Assembly (NCBI GenBank): GCA_023213395.1
Contig: CM041465.1
Coordinates: 152,031,741-152,095,740, forward strand
Direction of reading: 5' to 3'
DNA from: Cycas panzhihuaensis
Taxonomy: Eukaryota > Cycadophyta
Length of the DNA stretch: 64,000 bases
Below, piece by piece: positions 14,651 through 24,650 of the stretch (positions within the stretch are counted from its first letter, which is position 1; each line of letters opens with the position of its first letter). Position numbers and translations under genes: made by a program. The notes under the pieces were generated by a model. It did not search any database and was not told the DNA's origin. It saw only the letters and a program-made list of their open reading frames with translations.

Positions 14651-15097
14651 ATTTCAAAGTTCAAAGTTTAATGGCTTTTAATTGATTTTTATGCTTTTTT
14701 ATGCCCCTTATGGGCAATTGGATGCCTCTCGGAGTCCGAATTGGACCTGGAAAGAGGCGAGGACCTGGGCATTAGGGAGCCCTAGTCCCGGTGGGTCCCA
14801 CGGGGTTCCACCGCAAAAATTTTTAGATTTTCACGAAACCCCTTTTGGGGTTACAACAGACTGGCCCAAGATCACGGCGTCGCGATCTTGGCCGTGGGAT
14901 CGCTGGAGGAAAGCGATCGTCACGGGACCCACTTCCAATTTAGCGATACCACTAAATTTGGAGCGGTATGCGTAAAACCGTAAAAACTAGAAAAGGGCCA
15001 AACAAATTTCAAAAATAGAAAGGAAAATTAGAAACAGAGCGAAGAGCCTAGATGACTGCTAGGAGGCTAACCTTGACTGACTTTTGATGATTGCAGG
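14650..15097 (+). promoter_or_regulatory. Hairpin-rich 5' region of the antisense PMD pseudogene
   Basis: Contains AACCCC-tttt-GGGGTT (14837-14852), CCAAGATC with GATCTTGG (14866-14873 and 14884-14891), and CCAATTTAG with CTAAATTTGG (14935-14961, one bulged A). The 97-codon frame at 14682-14975 runs through these palindromes and matches nothing I know. A splice-acceptor-like TTTTGATGATTGCAG ends at about 15097, immediately before the first PMD-like codons. Position suggests a 5' UTR, intron or promoter. Role inferred. Confidence 0.4.
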
Positions 15098-16892
15098 AAG
15101 TTATCACGGTGGATAACCGCAAGAGCGTCGGCATGCCGATACTGAGCTACTTGGAGATGGCATCCCAAGAGGACAAGGCGACTCTGAAGAGGTGTGGCCT
15201 ATACAAGGCCCTCAAGACCCCCTAGTTTGCATTAGACTAGAGGCTTCTGGTTGACATCGTGTCGCACTGGGATAGGAGGAGGCATGTATTTCACTTGCCT
15301 TAGATAGGCGATGTCACGATCACCCCAGGAGATATCAGGCGGATCACAGGAGTTCCAAATGCTGTGGAGGCCAGTGATGTTGGGAGCGCTACCTAGCACC
15401 GAGGCAGCACACACGGAGGTGACCCAATTTCTCACAGGGACTGACAGGTGGGAGCGGATGGGAGCTCCCCTCCAGACTATGCTCATGTCCAGGATTCCTC
15501 AGGTGAGGAAGTTGATACTACTATGCATTCTATTCTAGATTTCCCAGAAACAGAACTATAGGGAGATCCCCAGAGGTTGGGTGGATGCAACGCGCCGGTG
15601 CGAGGCCAGCGAGAGGATGGATTGGGCCACTCTAGTTGCAGTGAACCTCGTCGCCTAGCTAGACACCATCTGGAGATCCAGCAGAGGAGGGTTTTCTTAC
15701 AACACGCTATTGCAGTGCTGGTTTTTTGATCATTTTGTGACAGTGGCACCAGCAGGGGGACCATTCCCTATAGCAGAGTGGGCCCCGATGGTCCACAGAT
15801 GGCAGACGCGGCTCTGAGGGACACAGGATCAGGCCCATGTCTATCAGTCAGTCGATGCGACATCACTTGACCTCCTCACTCTGATAGACTATACAGCAGA
15901 GTCCTACAGAGTAGTGATATGGAAGAGTGACGATGGAGCGGGCGGAGCAGGAGCGCCCATCGACGATGATGATGGCGATGATAGCGACGATGATGGTAGA
16001 AATGACGGTGATGATGGGGGAGACGGGGCTGGACCATCACGACCTGTAGGAGAGGAAGGTCCATCACGGTCGACAGAGGGAGTAGCAGGACCATCCAGGA
16101 CTACCGGAGGAGGGGCAGGCCCATCAGGAGCTACCGAGACAAGCAAGGTGCCCGAGACTAGGGGTCGCAGACTACGGATCATGAGGAGATCCAGAGAGGT
16201 GAAGGTCGAGCCAATCCCTACTAGGGACGAGGTAGAGGTAGAGGATGTACCTGAGGACGAGGTATCTGCAGCTGGCAGAGGGCCAGGAGACGAGGATATC
16301 GCCCGAGCAAAGGAGCCAGCGGCCGTGGCAGGTGAGACCTAACTGTTTCCTTAGTCATTTGACATCTAGATAGATAGTTGATTCCACTTTATTATGGTAT
16401 GCAGTGAGGATATACACTGACACACGGAATGTTGCATTAACAGGAGTAGCAGAGGTCCAGAGACTGGTGGAGGCCATGGTGAGGGAGATGTTCCCTCAGG
16501 TCTACGCAGAGGGGCAACTGCCCATCCAGGCAGAGGATGCACCCAGATTAGCAGGAGCCCACATGCAGGCATTCGCCCCACTGGCGAGGGTGAGAGACAT
16601 CTGGGCTGTAGAGACCCAAGAGTACATGGCATTCTGGGGATAACTACAGTGAGAGCTTGACGCGCCTGTGGGGCGAAGGATGAGTCAAGGACAAGTCCAT
16701 GCCTTAGAGGCTCGGAGCAGACTAGGAGGAGATGCGGGGAGCAGCATCCACCTAGTAGTACTAAAGGAGCACCTTAAGGCGACAGAGGAGAAGTTTCAGA
16801 GTATGAAGGAGGGACTCCGGGGAGAGAGGGATTGCATCCGTGTCGACACGGTAGTAGCGCAGATGGTCTTGAGGTCGAGCAGGAGCTGAACC
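15098..16892 (+). pseudogene. Plant mobile domain (PMD)-like pseudogene, antisense inside element D
   Basis: Read on +, opposite to the retrotransposon. The part LKRCGLYKALKTP, then LLVDIVSHWDRRRHVFHLP, then IGDVTITPGDIRRITGVP matches the PMD pattern (LxxxGFY, LLxALVDRWRPETHTFHLP, GExTxTLxDVxxLLGLP) of the aminotransferase-like/plant mobile domain family, also known from MAIL/MAIN proteins and from some Tat retroelements. A one-base frame change lies at about 15370-15395. The later part (TEVTQFLTGTDRWERMG, RSSRGGFSYNTLLQCWFFDHF) belongs to the domain core. An acidic, Gly/Pro/Ser-rich tail follows, then an intron (16332-16404), then a charged C-terminal segment. Stops at 15223, 15238, 15301, 15536, 15656, 15815, 16641 and 16650; most fit a C-to-T change at Gln or Arg codons. 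Function unknown. Confidence 0.75.
16332..16404 (+). other. Predicted 73-bp intron of the PMD pseudogene
   Basis: Donor AG|GTGAGA at 16331/16332 and acceptor TATGCAG|TG at 16404/16405, T-rich middle. Removing it joins codon position 1 to positions 2-3 (GTG) and carries the frame from the acidic tail straight into RIYTDTRNVALTG. The unspliced reading hits TAA at 16340. Confidence 0.65.
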
Positions 16893-17176
16893 CATACATA
16901 CACAACGATTACGACCCCGAGACGGCCTCAGGATGAGGGGAGCAAGGCGGGTAGCTCGCGGAGGCCTAAGAGGAGCCTCGGGGGGATGTGGTCCCTAGGA
17001 GAGGGATCACGCAGACCAGGGGATGGTACCCTAGGATCAGGACAGCAGTAGATGAGATGTACATATGGTTTTGACAGGAAAGCGCGGGCCTCTAGGGAGT
17101 CATATGTAGGCTCACATGATTGTACCCCCTGCAAGGATCTTGGCTTCCCACATGCATGATGTACCATGACATTTTT

Positions 17177-17377
<201 letters not shown>

Positions 17378-17379
17378 GG

Positions 17380-17850
17380 GGTAATTGGAACCCCATTTTG
17401 ACAAGAAATGGTGTGTATCATGTATGATAGAGATGGCACGTATGGTTTACTTTTGTAAATGACTAATTTTATATGTTGTAAATGTAAATATGTTTTGTTA
17501 TAAAAAATTGCATGTATTTCCTTCCATGTATGGCTATATATCTAACAGGAGCACATATGTCCACCATAAGCAGAGGTGATCGAGAGGTGTGAGGTTAGAA
17601 ATAGAGCGACATGCACGTCTACAGAGGAGCATAGCGGAATATGCAAAGGAAACGACAGACATGAAAGGGGAGTGACGATACTCCATGGCATCATCCTAGT
17701 CGGGGGATGCTCAAATAGGAGGACAAAGGTTCCCAAGAGCACGCAGGAATGTGGGTTCAGCTAGAGGAACCAGAAGAAGAAGCGAAAATCCATCTTAAAT
17801 TGCCATCCTACCCGTGGTTGGGAGGAATGGGGACAATTTAAAATAGTATT
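17380..17850. other. Spacer between microsatellite and integrase end of element D
   Basis: About 470 bp with no recognisable gene. Two small overlapping frames (17542-17742 on -, 17576-17764 on +) lack any family motif. Confidence 0.4.
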
Positions 17851-19323
17851 TTAGGCTTGTTTCAAAGCATGGTAGAGAAAAGAGTAGAAAGATAACGCGT
17901 AAACATTCTTAAGGAATTTTCCGTTGACCGCTTTCTCAAATTCTAAGCCTTCTAAGGTGGTAATCCTGTATGCGTCGTTATCGAGGCTTTTGAGAACGAC
18001 GAAGGGGCCTACCCATTTCGGCCCAAATTTGTCCAAGCAATCGTAAAGGTACTCCAATTTTAGGACATGGTCCCCAGGACACAAAGGACAAGCATGAAGA
18101 CGTTTGTCGTGTGTCCTTTGCAAGCAGGCTTTCGAAGCGAGGTTCGCTTGATAAGATGTTAAGTGCCTCTCATCTAGGGCTTCGAGGTCTAGGAGGCGAG
18201 CCTAGCGAATAGACTCCTTGTCAATGAGGCTTCAAAGGGAAACCCGAAGAGAGGGGATCTCCACTTCTAGTGGAAGTATCACCTTGGTTCCATAGACTAA
18301 TGAGAATGGGGTCATTCCGGTATCCGTGCAGATGGAAGTGCGATAAGCCCAAAGGGCGGAAGGGAGTTGGATGTGCCAGTCTCTTTGAGACTGGGCAACA
18401 ATTTTCTTCAAAATGTCGATGAGCATTTTGTTGAAAGATTCAACTTACCCGTTTGCTTGGGGGTAATAAGGGGATGACGTCTTATGCGAGATCTTGAATT
18501 TCTCGCACAATTCATCCATTTCCTTATTACAGAAGGAAGTTCCATTATCTGTAATTAGGACATCTGGAATCCTGAAGTGATAGATAATATGCTGGTAGAT
18601 GAAGGTGTCTATCGTCTTACCAGGGGTAGTGGATAGGGGGATTGCCTTTGCCCATTTAGTGAAGTATTCAGTAGCGATTAGGATATATTTATGTTGTGCG
18701 GAAGATGGCGGCGATATAGCCCTAATGAGGTCTAAGCCCCATTGAGAAAAGGGCCATGGAGACACGATAGGGTGCAATGCCTCAGAAGGTATGTGAGATA
18801 CATTGGCATGCTCATGACATCGCCGACATCTAAGTGTACAAGTGTGGGCGTCCTTGAACAAGGACGGCCAGTAATAACCCATGTAGAGGATCCTTTGGGC
18901 CATGGATTAGCCCCCAAAGTGGCCCCCACAAATGCCATGGTGGCATTCGTGGAGTATTTGGTCCGCCGTGAGCGACGGCGTGGCGGTGATCCCATCGAAG
19001 GATCTCTTGTACAACACTTCATCCATGAGGAAGTGTTACCTAGCAGTGGTGCAGATACACGACCTAACCTTGTTACTGGCTTCAGGGCGATATTCTTGCT
19101 GAGTCAGATATCGCACAATGTCACCATACCACTTGCTGTCAGTGAGTGGGTAAGGAGAAGCATCATGGATGGTCATGATAGACTCATCCGGGAAAGAGTC
19201 ATCAACAGGAATGCCGCTCACGTTGGGAATGGCATCATCAGCTAATTGCTCTACTACTATCATTCCCTTCTTCAACTTCCTGTTAATGATTTGCAAGTTG
19301 AATTCTTGAAGCAGGACAGCCAA
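17851..19323 (-). pseudogene. Integrase of element D (with RNase H linker)
   Basis: Inserts the cDNA copy into host DNA. From 19323 down: linker FNLQIINRKLKKGMIVVEQL (end of RNase H); KWYGDIVRYL; zinc domain with ECHHGICGGHFGG (about 18960) and CRRC (about 18815); core with first Asp in WGLDLI (18732), ATEYFTKWAKAIPL, second Asp in LITDNGTSF (about 18558), and Glu in NG-stop-VESFNK (about 18442). Then YRTSICTDTGMTPFSLVYGT and ILPLEVEIPSLRV, the usual Tat-clade C-terminal region, ending at 17851 with WVGPFVVLKSLDNDAYRI. Interrupted by stops at about 18444, 18230 and 18194 and by frame changes near 18905 and 19050. All three catalytic acids (DDE) are still encoded. Confidence 0.9.
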
Positions 19324-20612
19324 CGACCCACCCTACCCGTCAAATCTGAACGAGTAAGTAAGTAACGCAAGGGATCGGATTGAATGATCACTTTGGTTGT
19401 ATTGCCGAGCAAGTAATGCTTAAACTTCTTGGTTGCATGGACCAAGGAGAGGCATTCCTTTTCAGCGGGGGGATAGTTTAATTCAGCAGCAATGAGAGTG
19501 CGACTGATGAAATAAATAGCCCTCTCAGTTCCTGAATCATCCTCCTGTGCAAGCATTGCACCTAGGGATTCGTCAGTTGCCGAGGTGTATAGGATGAAGG
19601 GCCTATCAAAGCAAGGAGGCGCCAGTGTAGGGGCACAAACGAGAGCTTCCTTGAGTCCTATGAAGGTCTTTTGGGTCTTGTCCGACCAAACAAAAGGGGC
19701 TCCTTTCTTCAATAGGTTCATAAGAGGCTTGGCGTTTATGGCAAAATTTACCAAGAAATGCTTCAGAAAACCAAGTCTACCTAGAAATGACTTAATTTGT
19801 TGTTGGGTCCTAGGCGGCGGCATGTCAAGGATTGCCTTGACTTTTTCTGGATCGATTTGGATTCCTTGCCGGGACACAAGGAAACCCAAGAGTTTGCCTG
19901 AGGTGACGGTAAACATGCATTTCAGCAGGTTTAGACTAATGTGATACTCACGGCATCTTGTAAAGATGGCGCGCAAGTCGGAGGGATGATGGGCTCTAGT
20001 ACGGGAAAGGCCCATCATATCATCCATGAAGACCTCCAACGTATTGTTGATGAGGTCGTGAAAGATAAAATGCATGGCTCTTTGATATGTAGCCCCTGCA
20101 TTCTTAAGACCAAAGGGCATTGTCTTGTAGGCAAAAGTACCCCATGGCGTAGTGAAGGCCATCTTATGGCGGTCTTCAGGAGAAATCTGAATCTAGTTAT
20201 AGCTGGAGAAGCCATCCATCAAGGACATAACTTCAAATCTAGTCGTACGATCGATTATTTGATCAATGAAGGGAAGAGGAAAGTTGTCCTTAGGACAAGC
20301 ATTGTTTATGTCATGAAAATCGACACAAATACGAATGGTCCTGTTCTTCTTAGCAACGGGAATGATATTCGATACCCACTTAGGGTAATCAATGGAAGAA
20401 ACAAGTCTCGCATCTAGAAGCTTCTCAACCTCCATCTTAACGGTAGCTAAAAGCTTCAGGTGAAGGGGATGTCGCCTAATGCAATCGGACCAAAGATCGT
20501 GAATGGTCGTAAGGTTATGCATGACGATGGAGGGGTCAATGCCCTTCATATCCGAGCAGTCCCATGCGAATACATCGCGGAATTCCCAGAATAGGAGGGA
20601 GTATTCCCTCAC
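19272..20612 (-). pseudogene. Reverse transcriptase and RT-linked RNase H of element D
   Basis: Copies the element RNA into DNA. In order: FRDVFAWDCSDMKGID (20580); VEKLLDARLVSSIDYPKWVSN; VAKKNRTIRICVDFHDIN; FPLPFIDQIID; a stop at about 20192; then TPWGTFAYKTMPFGLKNAGAT and the active site VFMDDMM (Asp pair at about 20019-20024; family consensus YVDD, here FMDD). Thumb: LGFLVSRQGIQIDPEKVKAI. RNase H begins with RPFILYTSATDESLGAML (about 19590), where the first catalytic Asp (TDAS in most Ty3 elements) is Ser; AEKECLSL and QSDPLRYLL keep the Glu and second Asp. The long open stretch (296 codons from 20162) shows this is the youngest or best preserved pol in the window together with that of F. 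Confidence 0.95.
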
Positions 20613-21478
20613 TTTGTCAGGAGTTCATTCTGCTCCTACCTTGATGACCTTGTTCGGGGTAAGGACTATGTCCTAAGTTTCCCCCATGCACATGGCATTC
20701 TCCTCCTCGAAATGGAGGGGCATAAGATCGACCGAAAGAGAGGAAACAAAAGGAGGGATTGGGTCGGCTAATGTGGACCCAATCGCTAAGATCTTCTGGT
20801 GGCCAAGCTTGTGGTGACCAGGAGGCAAACTGGGCATGGAACCTGCTAAGTGCTCCAGCAATGCTTCATCATCTTTGGAGTAGTCCACCCCATGGATGAC
20901 CTAACTTCGAATGGACGAGGCGCAGGATAGCGTGGGAGCGATAGGACCGGCATGGCTTGAAAGCTACCCATCATCCCTAAGAGACTCTAAAGGAGAGTCA
21001 AGGAAAGGTCCCTCATAAAAGGTAAGAGGGAAACTCTCAACATCATCACCTATGGGAGGTGATGGGACGGAAGAGCCAGGAACGCGATGATTGACATGCG
21101 CAATGTCATGTGACATGTGAAAATGACCAGGCTCTATAACAAAAGGGGTCATAGGAGGAAACCTAGGACTAGGAGGATGCCCCACACTAGTGCAAAGAAA
21201 TGAAACTGGGTGAGGATGATCCTCATCCTCGCTATGGGACCTATCATTGTCAAACATGGCGAGGTACCCATAGCTTCTGACACCAATGGGGGCGAAACGC
21301 GTCAAATCAGGAGAAGAAGATATGGGATCTTCTTCACGGTAAGAGGAATCAGGGATTCCAATGGAGCAAGCTAAGACATGGTCGGAAGGACGTTTGTTCC
21401 CCTTTGTATGGCCATGGCTTGCCTGGGCAGAAGACCTGCTTGTTTGGAAAGCGATCGCTCATGGGAGATAACTTTCAT
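20613..21478 (-). pseudogene. Protease-RT spacer of element D pol
   Basis: Coding-like sequence in several frames: MTRFAPIGVRSYGYLAMF (21305), later segments rich in Pro, His and Asp, and a 71-codon frame at 20673-20888. Tat-clade elements have a long, poorly conserved stretch at this place. I cannot assign a function. Multiple stops and shifts. Confidence 0.5.
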
Positions 21479-21952
21479 TTACCCGTTATGGATAAATTTA
21501 AGTTGCCCCCAACGGGTGGAACACACGGCTCCCATTTGGTCAAGCCATGGTCGACCCAGAAGCAAGTTGTAATCAACGTCAACATCGAGGACGACGATGT
21601 CAGTAATGACAGTCTTGTCCTCGAGAGTAAGGGGTATCGAGACAGATCCTAAGGGAGTCTTCTCGCTACCGTCATAACCCTGACAACGCCATGGAACAGG
21701 TTCCAAGGCAGAAATGCCAAGCTCTTGCATAACGCGCAAGGGCATGGCATTGATAGAAGAACCATTATCCACAATGGTTCTTCGCAACGTGCAATCAGGA
21801 GTATCTATGGTAATGGTGAAAGGGAAGTTCCATTGGTGCTCCCTTCCACTAGATGCGAGAAGATCTCTGGGATTGAAAGAGATGACTGGTTCGTAGCTTT
21901 GGGTTGTGCCCAAGACATGAACAGACGCGTCATTCGATCCTAGAACTTCCAA
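21479..21952 (-). pseudogene. Aspartic protease of element D
   Basis: Cleaves the Gag-Pol precursor. The 157-codon open stretch contains the retropepsin-type catalytic motif as IVDNGSSINAMPLRV (usual form VDxGSSxxIL; the residue after Asp is Asn), preceded by FPFTITIDTPDCTLRRT and followed by PLGSVSIPLTL and the flap-distal DYNLLLGRPWLDQMGAV, typical of plant Ty3 elements (YNxxLGRPWL). It ends at a stop at the expected Gln or Trp. It lies between gag and RT, as expected. Confidence 0.9.
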
Positions 21953-21961
21953 GAGGAGCGT

Positions 21962-24384
21962 TCACTGCTCGGGGCAACTTCTCAAGACGTCCATGATGGA
22001 CATCCTGGCAGCCACAGTGAGAAGCTCTTTGACTACGGAGAAGGGATTACCCCTTCCTGTGGGTTCGGTAAGGGCTCTCCTAAAGTCAAATCTACCGGGG
22101 CAGATGGGAATGCTCTTCGGAAGTACGGGAATCTCCGGAGGAACAGCTTTTGGAGGAGGATCAAATTGCAAGGTAGACGCGGAGGCGCCTATTGCCTCCT
22201 TTGCGACTTAAGACTGGGTCAACGTGTAAAGGGGAGTGGTCTCAAGCATTTGGATCACCTTCTTTCCCTTGTTACGGGACCGCAAAAGTGATGGAGCACG
22301 GCGGTCAGGGGAGCGCGAAGAGGAAGATGGCCTTCGCACACCCTTCCCTCTACCATACGAGGGGCGAGAATCAGGGGATCTATCCCGATTCTGATTGTTC
22401 CTTTGCTAAATATCATGACCACATTCCCCATATTTGGGGAATGGGTCTCTATGAACGGGTTGATCAAGGTTAGGCCTCGATGCCCGCCTAGGGGATGAAT
22501 CGCGTGGCGAGGCGTCGTATGGGTGCTACGCCCGACAACGCAAATCATCATGGAAACACTCCCCGTGGATGGAACACCATCTCTTCTCAAGGGGAGGATC
22601 GATCCTCCTTGCTTGAGAAGGTTGGATGTTACCCCCTTTGGGGGGCACCGCACAAGAAGCCTGCTGAACTGGTTTATGGGAGGTTGATGATGAAGGAGGT
22701 TGGAGTTTAAGCTCCTTCATCGTGCACTCAAATGAGCGAATAGCAGAGGTAAGAGGATCTAGGGTCCTCTCAGTCAGATGAGAGGTGGGCCTAGCGGGCT
22801 ACGAAGGTTTGATTTCCTTTGCTAGAGGAGGCACCTCACAGCGTTGTGAGGGCTTAGGAGGTTTCTTGAGTCTAGCTTGGATCTCAATGGCCTCCAATGC
22901 CAAGGACCTCGTAATCTCAGAGTCACATGTGGTCGCCTCCATCTTAAGGACTTCCACATACACTTGGGCGGCGGCGTTGATTTAAGAGATCTCGCTTCAA
23001 CTCTTCAGGTAACGTGGCCTTGGTAGAGTGAAGGAGATCATGAAAGTGTCACACAAAGTCACGATTCATTTTATCGTGACCTTGTTTAAGTGACAGAAGC
23101 ACTTTCATTCCACTTTTGAATGGACGAGCTACGTCAAAATAGTTGACGAACTCATCCACCAATTACTGGAACGAAGAAATCGAATGGGTAAGGAGATAGT
23201 ACAACCACTTGAGGGCATCGCCCTATAAAGATCGCAGGAATAGCTTCATCAGAATATGGTCGTAAGCCCAATAATCGATGCACGCCATAGAGAAACTATG
23301 TACGTGCTCGGTTGGGTCTTGTGACGAAGTTCCGTCGAATTTGGGAACTTCAGGAGGGTGAGGTGGCAGGTTCGTCCTTAGCGCCTCAATAGATAATGGC
23401 GTCGACCTATAGTCCATGAAAGGACGTGTCCTCATATGGGCTAACGGATCGACGACCAGTAAAGGAATGGATGGGGGGGGTAAACCCATCCCTCCTTGGG
23501 GAAACGCCCCTTGTTGGAAAGGGGGTTGCGAGTAATGGTGGGAATGAAGGGTGAGGGACCGAGTTTTACCCATATGGGCCATCCATAGGTGGCACAACTC
23601 CATATGGGTGCAACGGGTCCACCCCATAAGCAGGAAGATGGTTTCCCCTACCTTGACCCCAAGGTTAAGACGTGTAACCTGGGGGCACGTAAAGGGAAGG
23701 AAAACCAGCAGGGTTTTGAATGTATGTAGGAGTGGATCCTACATAGTTGATGGAAGCAACACTAGTAGGGCCTCGAGGCCTACTAGGGAACACATGCGTC
23801 ACGTTCGAAGGCAGCGTATTCGTTTGACTCGGAAATAGCATGCTAACCCCGAGTTGGGGAAAGGACATGCTATGAACGGGTCCTAAAGAAGTAGAACCAC
23901 GGCTAGAAGTAGGCGGCGCAACGCTTGCCTCGAGCCGGGTAGACACGATATGACGAAAGTGTGCGTAAGCATAATTCGTTGTATGAGGTGCAGGTATGGA
24001 TGAAGAAGATGCTACATTGCGCAACATTTCTTCAAACCACCTAGGATGCAGTTGGCGGTGAGTTGTTTGGAAGTACTCGCTGAGAGCTTCGACTACATCG
24101 GCAGGAGGTGTATCCTCGTAACCATACGAAGTTGACGGGATCTTGAATGTTATGGATCCCTCAGGACACTCCTCATAAGGCTCTCCCGTAGGATGGTGAG
24201 CCTCATGAGGAGCCGAATCTTCCACTACATGAGCGGAAGGATGAAAGTCAGTAGGGTGAAATTGGTCATCTGGATAGTAGATGGAATCATCACCCCCATA
24301 GGCAGATTCTGGGGCAGATGAGGGGAACACTTGAGTTCCTGAAGTCATGGTATGGTAAGCCCAATCGGACGGGTAACCTTCCAT
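21962..24384 (-). pseudogene. gag of element D
   Basis: Structural capsid protein. A likely start is the Met of MEGYPSDWAYHTMTSG (24384), about 270 bp from the LTR. The N-terminal third is Pro/Ser/His-rich; the capsid core is around 23340-22990 (EVPKFDGTSSQDPTEHVHSF, then ALKWLYYL and LVDEFVNYF, the retrotrans-gag pattern FxGxxxPxxHL...AxxWYxxL...FxxxF). A Cys/His-rich element WCSIHGECFHDDLRC (about 22580) is in the place of the zinc knuckle. The C-terminal part (22171-21962) leads into the protease. At least ten stops and several shifts, most at expected Gln, Arg or Trp codons. Confidence 0.8.
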
Positions 24385-24627
24385 TGTCAAATCAGGGTTC
24401 AACGATGGGAGGGAACGAGGCGATTGGTCTTCTAACAACAGCGGTAGACCTTGCAAATGATGTGAGAAACGTCGCATGTAATGCCTTTGCGAGCGTTGTT
24501 GGAAGAAAACGAAAAAAAGAAAATGACACAAGCACGTTGGGGTTTGCCCAACTGAAATATAGAATAGGAGACTACCTAGAGGCAAGAACACTAACGAAAA
24601 GGGGAAGCGAATCTAGCTCCCTTACTG

Positions 24628-24650
24628 GCAGTCCCCAGTATGGTCACCAG
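24628..24650 (-). other. Primer binding site of element D
   Basis: One base from the LTR edge on - the sequence reads TGGTGACCATACTGGGGACT. TGG complements the CCA tail of a tRNA, and TGGyGAC...CTGGGGA is the layout used by many Tat-clade elements. I cannot name the tRNA with certainty because the middle is probably mutated. A nearly identical site, TGGTGACCATGCTAGGGATC, starts at 55206. Confidence 0.7.

Noticed and set aside
14682-14975. 97-codon + strand frame upstream of the PMD region as a possible first exon
   Set aside because: It runs through three palindromes, shows no PMD-like pattern and no clean donor joining it to 15098. Treated as 5' region only.
15482-15538. Possible 42-bp intron (GTGAGG...TTCTAG) in the PMD pseudogene
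   Set aside because: Too short for a plant intron, and reading through it keeps the frame with a single TAG at an expected Gln.
15876-16182. His- and Pro-rich - strand frames opposite the PMD acidic tail
   Set aside because: Shadow translations of GAT/GAC-rich coding sequence on the + strand.
18742-19245. 167-codon + strand frame
   Set aside because: Antisense shadow of the integrase of D.
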